This document shows, one piece after another, positions 24,590 through 34,202 of a stretch of DNA of 64,000 bases (its first letter is position 1; every line of letters starts with the position of its first letter). Source of the DNA: Tateyamaria omphalii (GTDB lineage Bacteria; Pseudomonadota; Alphaproteobacteria; Rhodobacterales; Rhodobacteraceae). The notes under the pieces are model-generated. The model was not told where the DNA came from, ran no database searches, and worked only from the letters and a program-made list of their open reading frames with translations. The stretch is from the NCBI RefSeq assembly GCF_019802125.1, contig NZ_JAHVHT010000004.1:186001-250000 (forward strand), read 5' to 3'. The position numbers and the translations under genes are program-made.

Positions 24590-25441
24590 ATGGCAAGAAG
24601 CGACCAAACCAGCGCGTCCGACGCATTTCTGCGTGTTCTCAGGGGTTTATTGCGCCCACTGGTGCGCACGATGATCGCACGCGGCCTCACCGCGCCGGTT
24701 GTCTACGGCTTGCTCAAACGGGTCTATGTGGAAGTGGCGGAGGAGTCCTTTCGCCTTGATGACAAACCGTTGACCGACAGCCGCATCGCGCTGCTGACCG
24801 GGGTGCACCGCAAGGACATACGTACGATCAAGGCCGAAGGGCCGGACGAGACAGGTCAGAACCGACGCAAAAGCGCACTGCTGGCGACGGTGATCGGCCA
24901 ATGGATGTCGGCCCCGGACTTTCTCGACGGCGACACGCCCAAACTGTTGCCGCGACAGGCCGAAGATGCCGTCGACTTTGAAATGCTGGTCCGTTCCGTC
25001 AACCGCGACGTGCGGCCCCGAACGGTTCTGGACGAGTTGTTGCACGCGGGCTTTGTGACCGAAACAGCTGACGGACTGCTTGAGTTGCAGACAGATTCCA
25101 TTGTCGGCACGCGGTCCGCACAGGACAAGGAGGCATTCTTTGCCGCCAATGTCGGCGATCATCTGGCCGCTGCGACCGAAAACCTGCTGGCCGACAACCC
25201 GCCCTTCTTTGAGCGCGCGGTGTTCTACAACCAGCTGCCGCCCGACGCCGTTGATGCCGTCGAAGCCGCCGCACGGGCCAAGGCGCAAGAGTTGCTCGAA
25301 GATCTCAACCGCCAGTCCAGCACGCTGCATCGGGACGCACAAGACGCAAAGGGCCCTCGACAACGCTATCGGCTGGGCATTTACTTCTACCGAGAAGACG
25401 CCGCAGCCGCGGACACAGACGAAAAGGCCCAAGACCCGTGA
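24590..25441 (+). CDS. DUF6502 family protein with N-terminal HTH-like region
   Basis: A 283-residue protein of unknown function matching DUF6502. Residues about 50-90 contain [20 protein letters not shown], which looks like a helix-turn-helix of the winged type, followed by a helical C-terminal region. A DNA-binding role is therefore plausible, and the two palindromes directly upstream would suit autoregulation; both points are inference. ATG 24590 is chosen over an upstream reading from 24551, which would run through operator site 2. Its stop overlaps the GTG of the DUF5666 gene, so the two are coupled. Confidence 0.8.
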   Translation: MARSDQTSASDAFLRVLRGLLRPLVRTMIARGLTAPVVYGLLKRVYVEVAEESFRLDDKPLTDSRIALLTGVHRKDIRTIKAEGPDETGQNRRKSALLATVIGQWMSAPDFLDGDTPKLLPRQAEDAVDFEMLVRSVNRDVRPRTVLDELLHAGFVTETADGLLELQTDSIVGTRSAQDKEAFFAANVGDHLAAATENLLADNPPFFERAVFYNQLPPDAVDAVEAAARAKAQELLEDLNRQSSTLHRDAQDAKGPRQRYRLGIYFYREDAAAADTDEKAQDP

Positions 25442-26406
25442 CACAGCTGACCAGACGGCACACGCTTGGGCTTTTGGGCGCGACCGCGCTGACGGCCTGC
25501 GCCCCGGCCATTCCATCGGTGCAACTGGGCGATGATCCATTCGAGGGCGGGATTGGTGGCACGGGAATCGTTGGTCTGATGACCGGCAGCGGCAGCGTGT
25601 TGATCAATGGTCTGCGGGTCGAAGTCACATCCGGCACGCGCATTTTTGCCGCCAACAGGCGTGCCAGCGAAAGTCTCCTCGTGCCCGGGCGCACACTGAC
25701 CATGCTGGCCCGTGCAAGGCTGGGTCGCCTTGAAGCCCTGCGCATCGACATCGACGACCCTTTGACGGGTGTTTTACTGCGCCAGGGCACGGGCTTTGCG
25801 ATCAACAGCACGCCGGTGCGTGGCTTGAGTGGGCTTGCACCTCATGTCGGCAACCGTGTGACGGTCGGGGGCATCTGGCAGCAGGATGGCGCGGTGCAGG
25901 CGAGCCTGATCCAGGCAGCGGCTGAAGGTGACGATGTCGTTTCGGGTGTGCTCGCGGGTTCTGCCGCCGAAGGATGGCGCATCGGCCAGACACCGCTGGC
26001 TCCACCCCGCGGTCAAAGCCTGATCGCAGGTCAGTTTGTCGTGGCGAAAGGGCAATTCACCCACGGACGCCTGCAGACGTCATCGCTACGCTTTGGCCGG
26101 TTCCGGGAAGGTGGCCAGACACTGCGGCAATTGTCGGTCGAAGGCTATCTCGAACAGGTCACATCCGCCCCTGGTTTCCGTCTTGCCGGTCTTGGGCACA
26201 GCTTTGACCAGCGTCTGCAATTGGCTGGCTTCGCCAATGAGCGCGCCGTCTATTTCGGCCCCTACACGGGTCGTTTTGTCGCCCGCCGTGCCGTGTTACT
26301 GCCGGAAGCGCAAAGCGCACGTGCATCCTTGTTGCGCCCTGCAGAAGGCAAGACGCGGGCTGAGTATCTGTCGGGTGACAGCGCGCGCGTCGTCCCCACA
26401 AGGTAG
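25438..26406 (+). CDS. DUF5666 domain lipoprotein
   Basis: A 322-residue exported protein. The N-terminus TRRHTLGLLGATALTACAP has a twin-arginine-like start and a lipobox (LTAC). The mature part has the GIGGTGIVGLMTGSGSVLINGLRVEV block and repeated small beta domains of DUF5666 type (about 50-120, 125-200 and 200-265). Function unknown. It starts with GTG in a 4-bp overlap with the DUF6502 gene, and this gene pair recurs in related bacteria as far as I recall. Confidence 0.82.
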   Translation: MTQLTRRHTLGLLGATALTACAPAIPSVQLGDDPFEGGIGGTGIVGLMTGSGSVLINGLRVEVTSGTRIFAANRRASESLLVPGRTLTMLARARLGRLEALRIDIDDPLTGVLLRQGTGFAINSTPVRGLSGLAPHVGNRVTVGGIWQQDGAVQASLIQAAAEGDDVVSGVLAGSAAEGWRIGQTPLAPPRGQSLIAGQFVVAKGQFTHGRLQTSSLRFGRFREGGQTLRQLSVEGYLEQVTSAPGFRLAGLGHSFDQRLQLAGFANERAVYFGPYTGRFVARRAVLLPEAQSARASLLRPAEGKTRAEYLSGDSARVVPTR

Positions 26407-26469
26407 GGCGGCGTCTGCCAGATCCTGCTGGCGCGAAAGTCTGATTTCGGCAAGACCTCGCAAACCTGA

Positions 26470-26482
26470 CATACGCCGTATG
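26470..26482. promoter_or_regulatory. Palindrome CATACG-C-CGTATG upstream of egtB
   Basis: A perfect 6-bp inverted repeat with a 1-bp spacer in the 232-bp gap before egtB, 156 bp from its ATG. A second, looser TGTCA-N8-TGACA pair lies at 26583-26600. These are possible operator sites; no regulator is evident. Nothing else in the gap looks genic. Confidence 0.35.
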
Positions 26483-26638
26483 GCCAGGTCGCGATACAAC
26501 GCTGCCTCACAAGCGCTTTGCTGCTCAAATTGTTAACACATTACACTTTACCGTGTGGCGTGATGGCGCTGCCGCCATTTCCTGTCATGTGTAGCTGACA
26601 TCGTCGTCGCACATCCCCGACCACAGGAACCGCATTCC

Positions 26639-27901
26639 ATGACTGCCCTTTCCGCACCTCTCGCACCGCCACAGGCCATCGACCTTTTCGAACGCACCCG
26701 CGCCCGGACCGATGCGCTTGCGGCACCGCTCAGCCCCGAAGACACGATGCTGCAAAGCATGGAGGATGCCTCGCCCGTCAAATGGCACCTCGCGCACACC
26801 ACATGGTTTTTCGAGGAATTCATCCTTAAGCCTCGCCTGCCGGGATACACCTCTCCGGATGACCGCTTCGCCTTTCTTTTCAACTCGTACTACACACAGG
26901 CAGGGCCGCGTCATGCGCGCGACAAACGGGGCTTGGTCTCGCGGCCCGGCGGGGAAGCGGTGCGGTCATACCGCGCCCATGTCGAGGACAGCCTGGCCAA
27001 CCTGCTGAACGCAGGCCGCGACGACGGCGACGACATCGCGGGTCTGGTTGAATTGGGCTGCCATCACGAAATGCAGCACCAGGAACTGCTGGTTACGGAC
27101 CTGCTGCACGGGCTCAGCTTCAATCCCCTGTTGCCGGTCTACAAGGATCCCGAGCCGCTTCCGGTTACCACCGAAATCCCCCTGACCTACAGCCGCCATG
27201 ACGGAGGGCTGCTCGAGATCGGCCACAATGGCAGCGGCTTCGCATATGACTGCGAAGGCCCGCGACACAAGACCTATCTCGCCCCGTTCGAGATCGCCGA
27301 CCGGCCCGTGACCAACCGCGACTGGATCGCCTTCATGCAGGACGGCGGCTATGAAGACACCCGCCTCTGGCTGATGGAGGGACACGCCGTTTCGGACCGC
27401 GAGGGGTGGTCGCATCCACTTTACTGGTGGCAACAGAACGGTGCGTGGTGGACATTCACGCTGCGCGGCGCGCAGCCCGTCGCGCTCGACGCGCCGGTGG
27501 TGCATGTCAGTTACTACGAGGCCGAAGCCTTTGCCCGCTGGGCAGGCGGCCGTTTACCGACCGAGGCCGAGCATGAGGTCGCTTTCCGCGACACTCCCAT
27601 TGCGGGCAACCTGATGGGTGATGCCGATGCCACCGGGGCCCTGCGTCCTCTGCCTGGTGCGGGAGTCTGGGGCGACGTCTGGGAATGGACAGCGTCCGAT
27701 TTTGGGCCCTACCCCGGTTTCCGCCCACCCGAAGGCGCGCTGGGGGAATACAATGGCAAGTTCATGGTCAACCAGCGTGTGCTGCGGGGCGGGTCTTGCG
27801 CGACCCCGCGTGAACAGATGCGCACCACTTACCGCACGTTTTTCTACCCCCATCAGCGCTGGCAAATGATGGGCCTACGGCTTGCACGGGATGTGGCGTG
27901 A
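26639..27901 (+). CDS. egtB: Ergothioneine biosynthesis protein EgtB (sulfoxide synthase)
   Basis: A 420-residue protein with an N-terminal DinB-like domain and a C-terminal formylglycine-generating-enzyme (sulfatase-modifying) fold. Iron-ligand segments are visible: VKWHLAHTTWFFEEF and LGCHHEMQHQELL. The FGE part has RPVTNRDWIAFMQDGGY and the end VLRGGSCATPREQMRTTYRTFF. It is a non-heme iron enzyme that joins hercynine to a thiol donor using O2. Neither egtA nor egtC is nearby, so the donor could be cysteine rather than gamma-glutamylcysteine. It overlaps egtD by one base. Confidence 0.95.
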   Translation: MTALSAPLAPPQAIDLFERTRARTDALAAPLSPEDTMLQSMEDASPVKWHLAHTTWFFEEFILKPRLPGYTSPDDRFAFLFNSYYTQAGPRHARDKRGLVSRPGGEAVRSYRAHVEDSLANLLNAGRDDGDDIAGLVELGCHHEMQHQELLVTDLLHGLSFNPLLPVYKDPEPLPVTTEIPLTYSRHDGGLLEIGHNGSGFAYDCEGPRHKTYLAPFEIADRPVTNRDWIAFMQDGGYEDTRLWLMEGHAVSDREGWSHPLYWWQQNGAWWTFTLRGAQPVALDAPVVHVSYYEAEAFARWAGGRLPTEAEHEVAFRDTPIAGNLMGDADATGALRPLPGAGVWGDVWEWTASDFGPYPGFRPPEGALGEYNGKFMVNQRVLRGGSCATPREQMRTTYRTFFYPHQRWQMMGLRLARDVA

Positions 27902-28851
27902 TGGACGGCTCTACACAGGTTCATGTGCGCAATCATGATTTGTTGGCGGACGCACTTGCCGGACTGACGGCCGACGAAAAAACGCTTGGCCCGAAATGGT
28001 TGTACGATCACCGCGGCAGCGCCTTGTTCGAAAAGATCACGCGCCTGCCCGAATACTACCCCACGCGAACCGAAGCAGGCATCCTGCACGACAATGCCGC
28101 GGCATTGGCCGGGCTGGTGCCATCAGCGGGGGCGCTCGTGGAATTGGGATCAGGTGCGTCAGTCAAGACACGCACACTTCTGGATGCGGGCGGACATATC
28201 GGCGCTTACGTCCCCATCGATATCTCGCGTGATTTCCTGTTGGAAACGGCCGCCGCATTGAAGAATGCGTACCCTGCACTCGACGTTGTCCCGGTTGTCG
28301 CGGATTTCACCGCCCCCGTCACCCTGCCCGACGCGCTGGCGGCGCTGCCAAAGGCAGCTTTCTTTCCCGGTTCGACCATCGGCAACCTGACCCCTGCGCG
28401 GGCGCAAGCACTTTTGTCCGGTGTCCGGGCATGGCCCGGGATCGAAGCCTTCATCCTCGGGGCCGACATGGTCAAGGACATCAGCCAACTGATCGCCGCC
28501 TATGACGATGCACAGGGTGTGACTGCGGAGTTCATCAGCAACATCCTTGTTCGGCTGAACCGGGAAACTGGTGCAGATTTCGATCTCAACGCCTTTGACT
28601 ACAAAGCCACGTGGAACGCGGACCTGGCCCGTATCGACATGCACCTGGTGTCGAACCGTAGCCAGCAAGTGACAGTGGGGGAACGGACCATACCATTTTA
28701 CGCAGGCGAGCCAATCCATGTCAGCGCAGCACGCAAATACACGACCAACAGCCTGACCGCCCTTGCCAACAGCACTGGCTGGGACCTGCATGATTGCCAT
28801 ACCGACGCAAACGGGCGCTTTTCGGTCGCGGTGCTCAGGCCCGGGGGCTAG
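27901..28851 (+). CDS. egtD: L-histidine N-alpha-methyltransferase EgtD
   Basis: A 316-residue SAM-dependent methyltransferase. It has the EgtD start (LAGLTADEKTLGPKWLYDHRG), the LVELGSGASVKTRTLLDAG SAM site, FPGSTIGNLTPARAQALL, and the end YTTNSLTALANSTGW. It trimethylates histidine to hercynine, the first step to ergothioneine. ATG 27901 overlaps the egtB stop; a GTG one codon earlier is possible. Its stop overlaps the convergent LysR gene by 4 bp. Confidence 0.95.
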   Translation: MDGSTQVHVRNHDLLADALAGLTADEKTLGPKWLYDHRGSALFEKITRLPEYYPTRTEAGILHDNAAALAGLVPSAGALVELGSGASVKTRTLLDAGGHIGAYVPIDISRDFLLETAAALKNAYPALDVVPVVADFTAPVTLPDALAALPKAAFFPGSTIGNLTPARAQALLSGVRAWPGIEAFILGADMVKDISQLIAAYDDAQGVTAEFISNILVRLNRETGADFDLNAFDYKATWNADLARIDMHLVSNRSQQVTVGERTIPFYAGEPIHVSAARKYTTNSLTALANSTGWDLHDCHTDANGRFSVAVLRPGG

Positions 28852-29741
28852 TTCAGAACGGATTGCGCGCGCAGCCGTTTCTTCGCAAGATCGATGAATG
28901 AGCGCACCTTGGCGGGTGCGCGCCGTCCCTCCAGATGAACCAGATGAATGGGAAGCGGTGCGGGTTCGTGGTCCTCGAGAACGGTCTGCAAGGTTCCTGC
29001 CTCCAAGTCGGGTCCGACCTGATAGGACAGGACCTGTACAAGCCCCCACCCTTGCCGGGCCACGGAAATCCCGGCAGCCACGCTGCTCAACCGAAGACGC
29101 GGCTTGACCCGCAACGCTGTCTGGCTGTCGCCAAATCGCCAGTCGGAAACAGGGCTGACCGGACCGGCCATGACAAGCTGATGAGCCTCAAGATCCCCGG
29201 GATTTTGCGGACGACCATGTCGCGCCAGATAGTCAGGCGATGCACAGACGACACGACGCACGTGACCGACCCGTACCGCCGTCAGGCCGGATGAGGGCAG
29301 TGGCCCGAGCCGTACGGCAACATCGAAACCTTCTTCGACAATGTTTATGATGCGGTCGACCATGACCACGTCACAGGTCACATCCGGATAGGTGTCCAGA
29401 AACTCTGTCAGAATCGGAGTGACGTACATACGTCCAAATTCGTTGGAGCAGGTGATCCGCAATTGCCCCACGGGGTTCGCTGCGGCCCCACGCACTGCGT
29501 CATCTGCGGCCTGTAGCTGTGCCAGAACATGTCTGGCGTCCTCCAGATAACTCTGGCCCATGTCCGTCAAGCGAACCTGCCGCGTCGTACGTGTGAAAAG
29601 GCGTGCGCCCAGACGTGCCTCAAGCGCATTGATCCCGCGCGTTGCCGATGGCGCGCTCAGTCCCAGCGCCCTTGCACCACCTGCAAAGCTTTCGGCTTCG
29701 GCAACGGCGACAAAAACCTCGAGACTTTGCAATCGGTCCAT
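28848..29741 (-). CDS. LysR family transcriptional regulator
   Basis: A 297-residue LysR regulator: N-terminal winged helix MDRLQSLEVFVAVAEAESFAGGARALGL (first segment seen at 1-20 and onward), effector domain from about 90 with FLDTYPDVTCDVVMVD and AVRLGPLPSSGLTAVRVG. It is divergent from the GST gene, with 161 bp between the starts. LysR proteins usually regulate such neighbours, so the GST and the flavoprotein genes are the likely targets. A TGCAAA (29762-29767) and TTTGCA (29796-29801) pair lies in the gap. Confidence 0.93.
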   Translation of the reverse strand: MDRLQSLEVFVAVAEAESFAGGARALGLSAPSATRGINALEARLGARLFTRTTRQVRLTDMGQSYLEDARHVLAQLQAADDAVRGAAANPVGQLRITCSNEFGRMYVTPILTEFLDTYPDVTCDVVMVDRIINIVEEGFDVAVRLGPLPSSGLTAVRVGHVRRVVCASPDYLARHGRPQNPGDLEAHQLVMAGPVSPVSDWRFGDSQTALRVKPRLRLSSVAAGISVARQGWGLVQVLSYQVGPDLEAGTLQTVLEDHEPAPLPIHLVHLEGRRAPAKVRSFIDLAKKRLRAQSVLN

Positions 29742-29902
29742 CGTAGCTATTACCTTTAATCTGCAAAATAATGTATTTCAATTTGGGTATATTCATTTGC
29801 ATAACAGCACAATTTAAATCTTGCGGCACAGGCGCTCGTGTCGGCGTCCTAAGAATTTGCGCCCCCCTTGGGCACTCTCTGACGATCTAAAGGAATTGCT
29901 CC

Positions 29903-30529
29903 ATGCCAGCCCCTATCAAGCTCTACAGAACACCGAAATCCGGTCACTGCCACCGGGTCGAATTGATGATGGCCTTGCTCGACCTTCCATATGAAACGGT
30001 CGATCTGGACATGATGAATGGCGCGCACAAGGCACCCGATTACCTGACACTCAGCCCTCTGGGCCAGGTTCCAGCCATCGACGACAATGGCGCCACCCTG
30101 TCGGACTCGAACGCGATCCTGACCTATCTTGTTCACCAATACGGCGAAGCCGCCAGATGGACCGGCGAGACCGCTCTGGAACGGGCGACAGTTCAACGCT
30201 GGTTGTCCATCGCCGCTGGTGAGATTGCGTCCGGGCCCGCCACGGCGCGCCTTGTGACAGTGTTTGGCGCTCCGTTGGACCACGAGGCTGCCAAAACAAA
30301 AGCGCATGCACTGCTCAAGGTGATGAATGCCACACTGGCGCAGCAGAAATACCTTGCCGGCGACAGTCTGACCATCGCGGATGTCGCGGCCTATAGCTAC
30401 ATCGCCCACGCCCCCGAAGGCGGTGTCCGACTTGAGCCCTATGCCGCCGTTCTTGCATGGCTGGCCCGGATTGAAGCGGAGCCGAAATTCATCGGCATGG
30501 CGCAGTCGCCCGTCCCGGCTACAGCGTAA
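29903..30529 (+). CDS. Glutathione S-transferase family protein
   Basis: A 208-residue two-domain GST. The thioredoxin-like N-terminus has SGHCHRVELMMALLDLPYE, the cis-Pro segment GQVPAIDD and the glutathione-contact LSDSNAILTYL; the helical C-terminal domain has YLAGDSLTIADVAAYSYI, the usual N-capping box. It probably detoxifies electrophiles or peroxides in the cytoplasm. It is followed 66 bp later by a PNPOx-reductase fusion in the same direction. Confidence 0.94.
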   Translation: MPAPIKLYRTPKSGHCHRVELMMALLDLPYETVDLDMMNGAHKAPDYLTLSPLGQVPAIDDNGATLSDSNAILTYLVHQYGEAARWTGETALERATVQRWLSIAAGEIASGPATARLVTVFGAPLDHEAAKTKAHALLKVMNATLAQQKYLAGDSLTIADVAAYSYIAHAPEGGVRLEPYAAVLAWLARIEAEPKFIGMAQSPVPATA

Positions 30530-30595
30530 TCCTCCAGGTGCCGCACGCTGAAACAGCAGGCGGCACCGCCTCGCACCGGTTCCAAGGACAGACAT

Positions 30596-32227
30596 ATGAT
30601 CGACGCGGCCAATCCATTCCACGCCGGCGAGCTTGAGGCACAGGCGCGCATTGGCAAAACCGATGTGTCAGAATGGGCATCGGGTTTCATTCGCCCGTTC
30701 ATGCCGGATCAACACCGGGACTTCTTTGCTCAACTTCCGTTCCTTGTCCTCGCCAGTGCGGATCGGGCGGGCCGTCACTGGGTGACGGTGCTCGACGGGC
30801 CGGAGGGGTTCATCGCGTCACCCGACCAAACCACTTTGAGAATCAGTGCCCAACCGGATCGGCAAGATCCCCTGGCACACGTATTTCAAGAAGGCTCTGA
30901 CGTCGGCCTGTTGGGGATCGAACTGCACACCCGGCGCCGCAACAGGATGAACGGGCGCCTCTCGCCTGAGGGAAACGGTCTTGTCATCAATGTGAGCCAG
31001 AGTTTCGGCAACTGCCCACAATACATTCATGCGCGCAACTGGCAGCGCGTTCCAGCAGGACCAATCGCACCATCCCGACAGTCTGACAGTCTGTCGCAAG
31101 AGCAGATGGGCTGGATCGCGACCGCAGACACCTTGTTTATCGGCACCGGACACCACAGTTCCGACAATCGGCCCTCAAACGGGTTTGATGCCTCGCACCG
31201 CGGCGGTCCGGCGGGCTTCATTGAAGTCATCGACAACCGGCATCTGCGAATTCCGGACTATGCAGGCAACAATTTCTTTAACACGATCGGCAACCTGCTG
31301 GAAAACCCTGCTGTCGGACTTGTCTTTGTCGACTTCGATACCGGGGGGCTTCTGCACATTTCGGGCCGGGCCAGTATCGACTGGATTGCGCAGGACAGCC
31401 ATGATGCACATGCACTGCGGATGATCGATGTATCGATCGACGTTGTGTTGGAACGTCCTGCGGCCCTGTCACTGCGCTGGTCGAAGCAGGAAAGTGAACC
31501 GCAAACCCTGGTCGTCACGCAGAAGGTCCGAGAGAGCGCCGACGTCACATCCTTCTACCTTGCACGCGAAGACACCTTGCCGACCGAGCCGTTTTCGGCA
31601 GGGCAGCACCTGCCCATCCTCATCGATGTTCCTGATCAACCGGAACCCGTCATGCGCACCTATTCACTGTCGAACGGGCCACGGAACGGACACTACCGGC
31701 TGACAATCAAGCGTGAACCATCGGGTTTGGTGTCGCCGTACCTGCATGATGTCGTCAAAACCGGCGACCGCATCCGTGCCCTTGCGCCGTCAGGGGACTT
31801 TGTTCTGCCGAAAGGATCGGAACCGATCGTACTGGTGAGCGCCGGGATCGGCGTGACGCCCATGCTGTCAATGTTGCACGCAATTGCCGCAAGTGATCCT
31901 GAACGGCAGGTTTGGTTCGTACATGGTGCACGCAATAGTGCATCGCATACTCTGAAAGACGAGGTGCAGCACCTTGTCTCGCGACATGAAAACATACGAT
32001 CCTTGGTGTACTACAGCCAGCCACTCGCCAACGACGACCAGGGCACCGACTACGATGCCATCGGACGGGTGAGCGCGGAGAGGCTGATCGACATCGGTGC
32101 GGGGCCGGATACCCGCTACCTGCTGTGCGGGCCCGCTCGCTTTCTGGCGGATATCAAGGGCGGCCTCGAGCAGTCGGGCGTTGAAAGCCAGCGCATCTTT
32201 TTCGAGACATTCGGGCCCGCGAGCTAG
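30596..32227 (+). CDS. PNPOx-like / ferredoxin-reductase fusion flavoprotein
   Basis: A 543-residue fusion. Residues about 35-190 resemble pyridoxamine 5'-phosphate oxidase-like FMN domains (FLVLASADRAGRHWVTVL, and GNNFFNTIGNLLENPAVGLVFVDF). Residues about 295-540 form a ferredoxin-NADP reductase-type FAD/NAD module with RTYSLSNGP (FAD), VLVSAGIGVTPMLSML (NAD) and YLLCGPARFL. No 2Fe-2S ferredoxin domain follows. Likely a cytoplasmic flavin oxidoreductase in a stress or detoxification pathway with the GST. The substrate is unknown. It converges with the next gene with a 4-bp overlap. Confidence 0.9.
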   Translation: MIDAANPFHAGELEAQARIGKTDVSEWASGFIRPFMPDQHRDFFAQLPFLVLASADRAGRHWVTVLDGPEGFIASPDQTTLRISAQPDRQDPLAHVFQEGSDVGLLGIELHTRRRNRMNGRLSPEGNGLVINVSQSFGNCPQYIHARNWQRVPAGPIAPSRQSDSLSQEQMGWIATADTLFIGTGHHSSDNRPSNGFDASHRGGPAGFIEVIDNRHLRIPDYAGNNFFNTIGNLLENPAVGLVFVDFDTGGLLHISGRASIDWIAQDSHDAHALRMIDVSIDVVLERPAALSLRWSKQESEPQTLVVTQKVRESADVTSFYLAREDTLPTEPFSAGQHLPILIDVPDQPEPVMRTYSLSNGPRNGHYRLTIKREPSGLVSPYLHDVVKTGDRIRALAPSGDFVLPKGSEPIVLVSAGIGVTPMLSMLHAIAASDPERQVWFVHGARNSASHTLKDEVQHLVSRHENIRSLVYYSQPLANDDQGTDYDAIGRVSAERLIDIGAGPDTRYLLCGPARFLADIKGGLEQSGVESQRIFFETFGPAS

Positions 32228-34101
32228 GGCGCCTGAGCGTCGGCAGTCTGGCTCAGATAAGCGTGCAGTTCGGTCAACACCTCGGCCCCTTCGAGGGGCA
32301 TCTCGGGGAACAGGAGGCGCAACTGACGGGCCGCCCGCATTTGTTGCATGGTGAGAGGTGGCATGTGTCGCGCGGCAGTCCCGCTCCACTCGGAGCCGAG
32401 CACGTGGTGCAGGATGTACGCCAGAGGCGTTTGTGCGCCGGCTTTCTTCATTCGTGCCGATGTGACTGGACCAAACAGCCTTTCATAGCTCTGGACCAGC
32501 GCAACGCTGGCTGGCGCCGGTGGCGCTGCCTTGGACAGCGGCATTGCAAAGAGCATGGGCGCAACAATTGCACTTTGAACAGCAGGGGCCACCGTCGGAA
32601 ACGGACGGCTGATGCGCGCCCCGATCACGTGGGCCAACGATCCAGGTGTACCCCCGGCACCACTTTCGCCGACGTTGAGAACAAGGCTGGGCGTGCCTGT
32701 TCCGGCATCGGTGCGCACTTGCGCCACCGCTGCATGTTTCGAAGACGCAGCAATGTGCATATTGCCGAGAAGGGTTGCCTTCGCCCCGGCTCCGGTCGGA
32801 GCACTGTTGGCCAGCCGCGCGGCGTCGCCGTTGGGATACGCAACCTCCAGCGTGACGGATCGACACACCAGCAGCTTTTGCAAGGTGCCGACGCCGGTTG
32901 CCCCGAACTGCGCGGCCCCCACGGGCAACTGGAATTGGTATCCTGCGGATTTGCCTTGAGCTTGGTTCATCGCCGCTTCGACGATAGGGTACTCATAGTA
33001 CCAGCCCGTTGCCCGTTCTTGCGCAAAGGGCGTGGCACCTACAGTGATCTCCACCGGGCCATGGTAGGTCACACGCACGTCAGCCCTGTCACCCGCCCCA
33101 TCATGAGACAGGACGTCCCTTGCAACACCCTTGTGCGGCGTCACGGCAAGCACAGAACGTGGTACCCTTGCAGCCGTCTTGCCCGGAACGGACACGATTG
33201 CATCACCTGCCCCGCTGTCCTGCACCGAAAAAGACATTTCCATCGTATGGGACGAAGACAACGCCGTCTGAATGTCATTGACGGACGGTTTGACAGAAAA
33301 GCTATGGCGCACCACGTTGGCACCGCTCCGGTCGACGGTGTACATTCCACTTTGATTTGCCACGTCGGGAACACCCGTGTTCTCGGCCGCGTCACGGATC
33401 GATCGTGACCGGTTCCAAAGCAAATCAACCTGAGTGGCCCAGGCCCGTTCATACTGTAGGGCAGCCTGTAGGCCCGGCAGCATTGTCGATTTGGCGGCTC
33501 CCGGTGCATTCGCGAAAAGAGAGCCAAGATCCGCGGCCCGGATTTGCGACGCAGTGAGCGGTGGCATCCCGCTGGCCTGCCGGCCACTCCAGACATACCC
33601 AATCTGGTAGTCCACGATATAGACAAGCGTACTTGCCGCGCTCACTCCAAGGGCACTTGCAGCCGCCTGCCTGTCCGCCGGGCTTACCGGCGCAAACAGG
33701 GATTGGTAGTCCTGAATCAGTTGTGACTGCGCCGAACGCGCATTTGAAAGCTGCTTTGCCACGTCAGTCTTGTCGTCATCGGTCCACAGATAGGCCGTGG
33801 CGCTGATGATATTGTAGTACCAGGTCGTCAGTCCGCCGGTCAGGTGCAATGCACCGGTATCGGTCTTGGCAGCGACAGTGTTCAGGAAATTCCAGGTCTG
33901 GGCGTTGAAGGTGCCGAAATTATCCCATTGCCAGGGAAATTCTCCAACGCCCGACGTGTCCACTGGGACATACTCGGCCGGATCGAACTGCGCGTTCGGG
34001 ATTGCAGACGCACGGCCGCGTGCCACCTGTCTGGCGGCCTGCCCGGACAAACGCAGGGACGACATGAGGTCCCGTCTGAAGGCGCCATAGGGGTCTTGCA
34101 T
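32224..34101 (-). CDS. Large unrecognised protein with internal duplication (paralogue of the 34203-35642 product)
   Basis: A 625-residue protein I cannot assign to a family. It has no signal peptide or membrane helix. Residues about 47-75 (VDTSGVGEFPWQWDNFGTFN) match residues 36-55 of the adjacent gene's product, showing paralogy. An internal repeat links about 129-200 (DYQSLFAPVSPAD, then WSGRQASGMPPLT) with the C-terminal 533-600 (SYERLFGPVTSAR, then WSGTAARHMPPLT). The middle is beta-rich. ATG 34101 has a GAGG site, and an upstream in-frame ATG lacks one. Function is unknown; a secreted-effector or toxin-like protein is only a guess. Confidence 0.72.
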   Translation of the reverse strand: MQDPYGAFRRDLMSSLRLSGQAARQVARGRASAIPNAQFDPAEYVPVDTSGVGEFPWQWDNFGTFNAQTWNFLNTVAAKTDTGALHLTGGLTTWYYNIISATAYLWTDDDKTDVAKQLSNARSAQSQLIQDYQSLFAPVSPADRQAAASALGVSAASTLVYIVDYQIGYVWSGRQASGMPPLTASQIRAADLGSLFANAPGAAKSTMLPGLQAALQYERAWATQVDLLWNRSRSIRDAAENTGVPDVANQSGMYTVDRSGANVVRHSFSVKPSVNDIQTALSSSHTMEMSFSVQDSGAGDAIVSVPGKTAARVPRSVLAVTPHKGVARDVLSHDGAGDRADVRVTYHGPVEITVGATPFAQERATGWYYEYPIVEAAMNQAQGKSAGYQFQLPVGAAQFGATGVGTLQKLLVCRSVTLEVAYPNGDAARLANSAPTGAGAKATLLGNMHIAASSKHAAVAQVRTDAGTGTPSLVLNVGESGAGGTPGSLAHVIGARISRPFPTVAPAVQSAIVAPMLFAMPLSKAAPPAPASVALVQSYERLFGPVTSARMKKAGAQTPLAYILHHVLGSEWSGTAARHMPPLTMQQMRAARQLRLLFPEMPLEGAEVLTELHAYLSQTADAQAP

Positions 34102-34152
34102 GTGCCAACCTCGCGTCGCCGCTTCCCTCTTTCCCGGCTCACAATAGCAAAA

Positions 34153-34186
34153 CCCATCCGGCAATCATTTATGATCGCCGGATGGG
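34153..34186 (-). terminator. Intrinsic terminator of the 34203-35642 gene
   Basis: CCCATCCGGC (34153-34162) and GCCGGATGGG (34177-34186) form a perfect 10-bp stem that continues inward after one mismatch with ATCAT/ATGAT. On the minus strand it is followed by TTTTGC. It starts 16 bp after the stop codon. Confidence 0.85.
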
Positions 34187-34202
34187 CCAAGCATTCGCTA
34201 GC

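Noticed and set aside
32263..33408. A 381-codon frame antisense to the 625-residue unrecognised protein
   Set aside because: Cys/Arg/His-rich low-quality sequence; the minus-strand frame shows paralogy and internal duplication.
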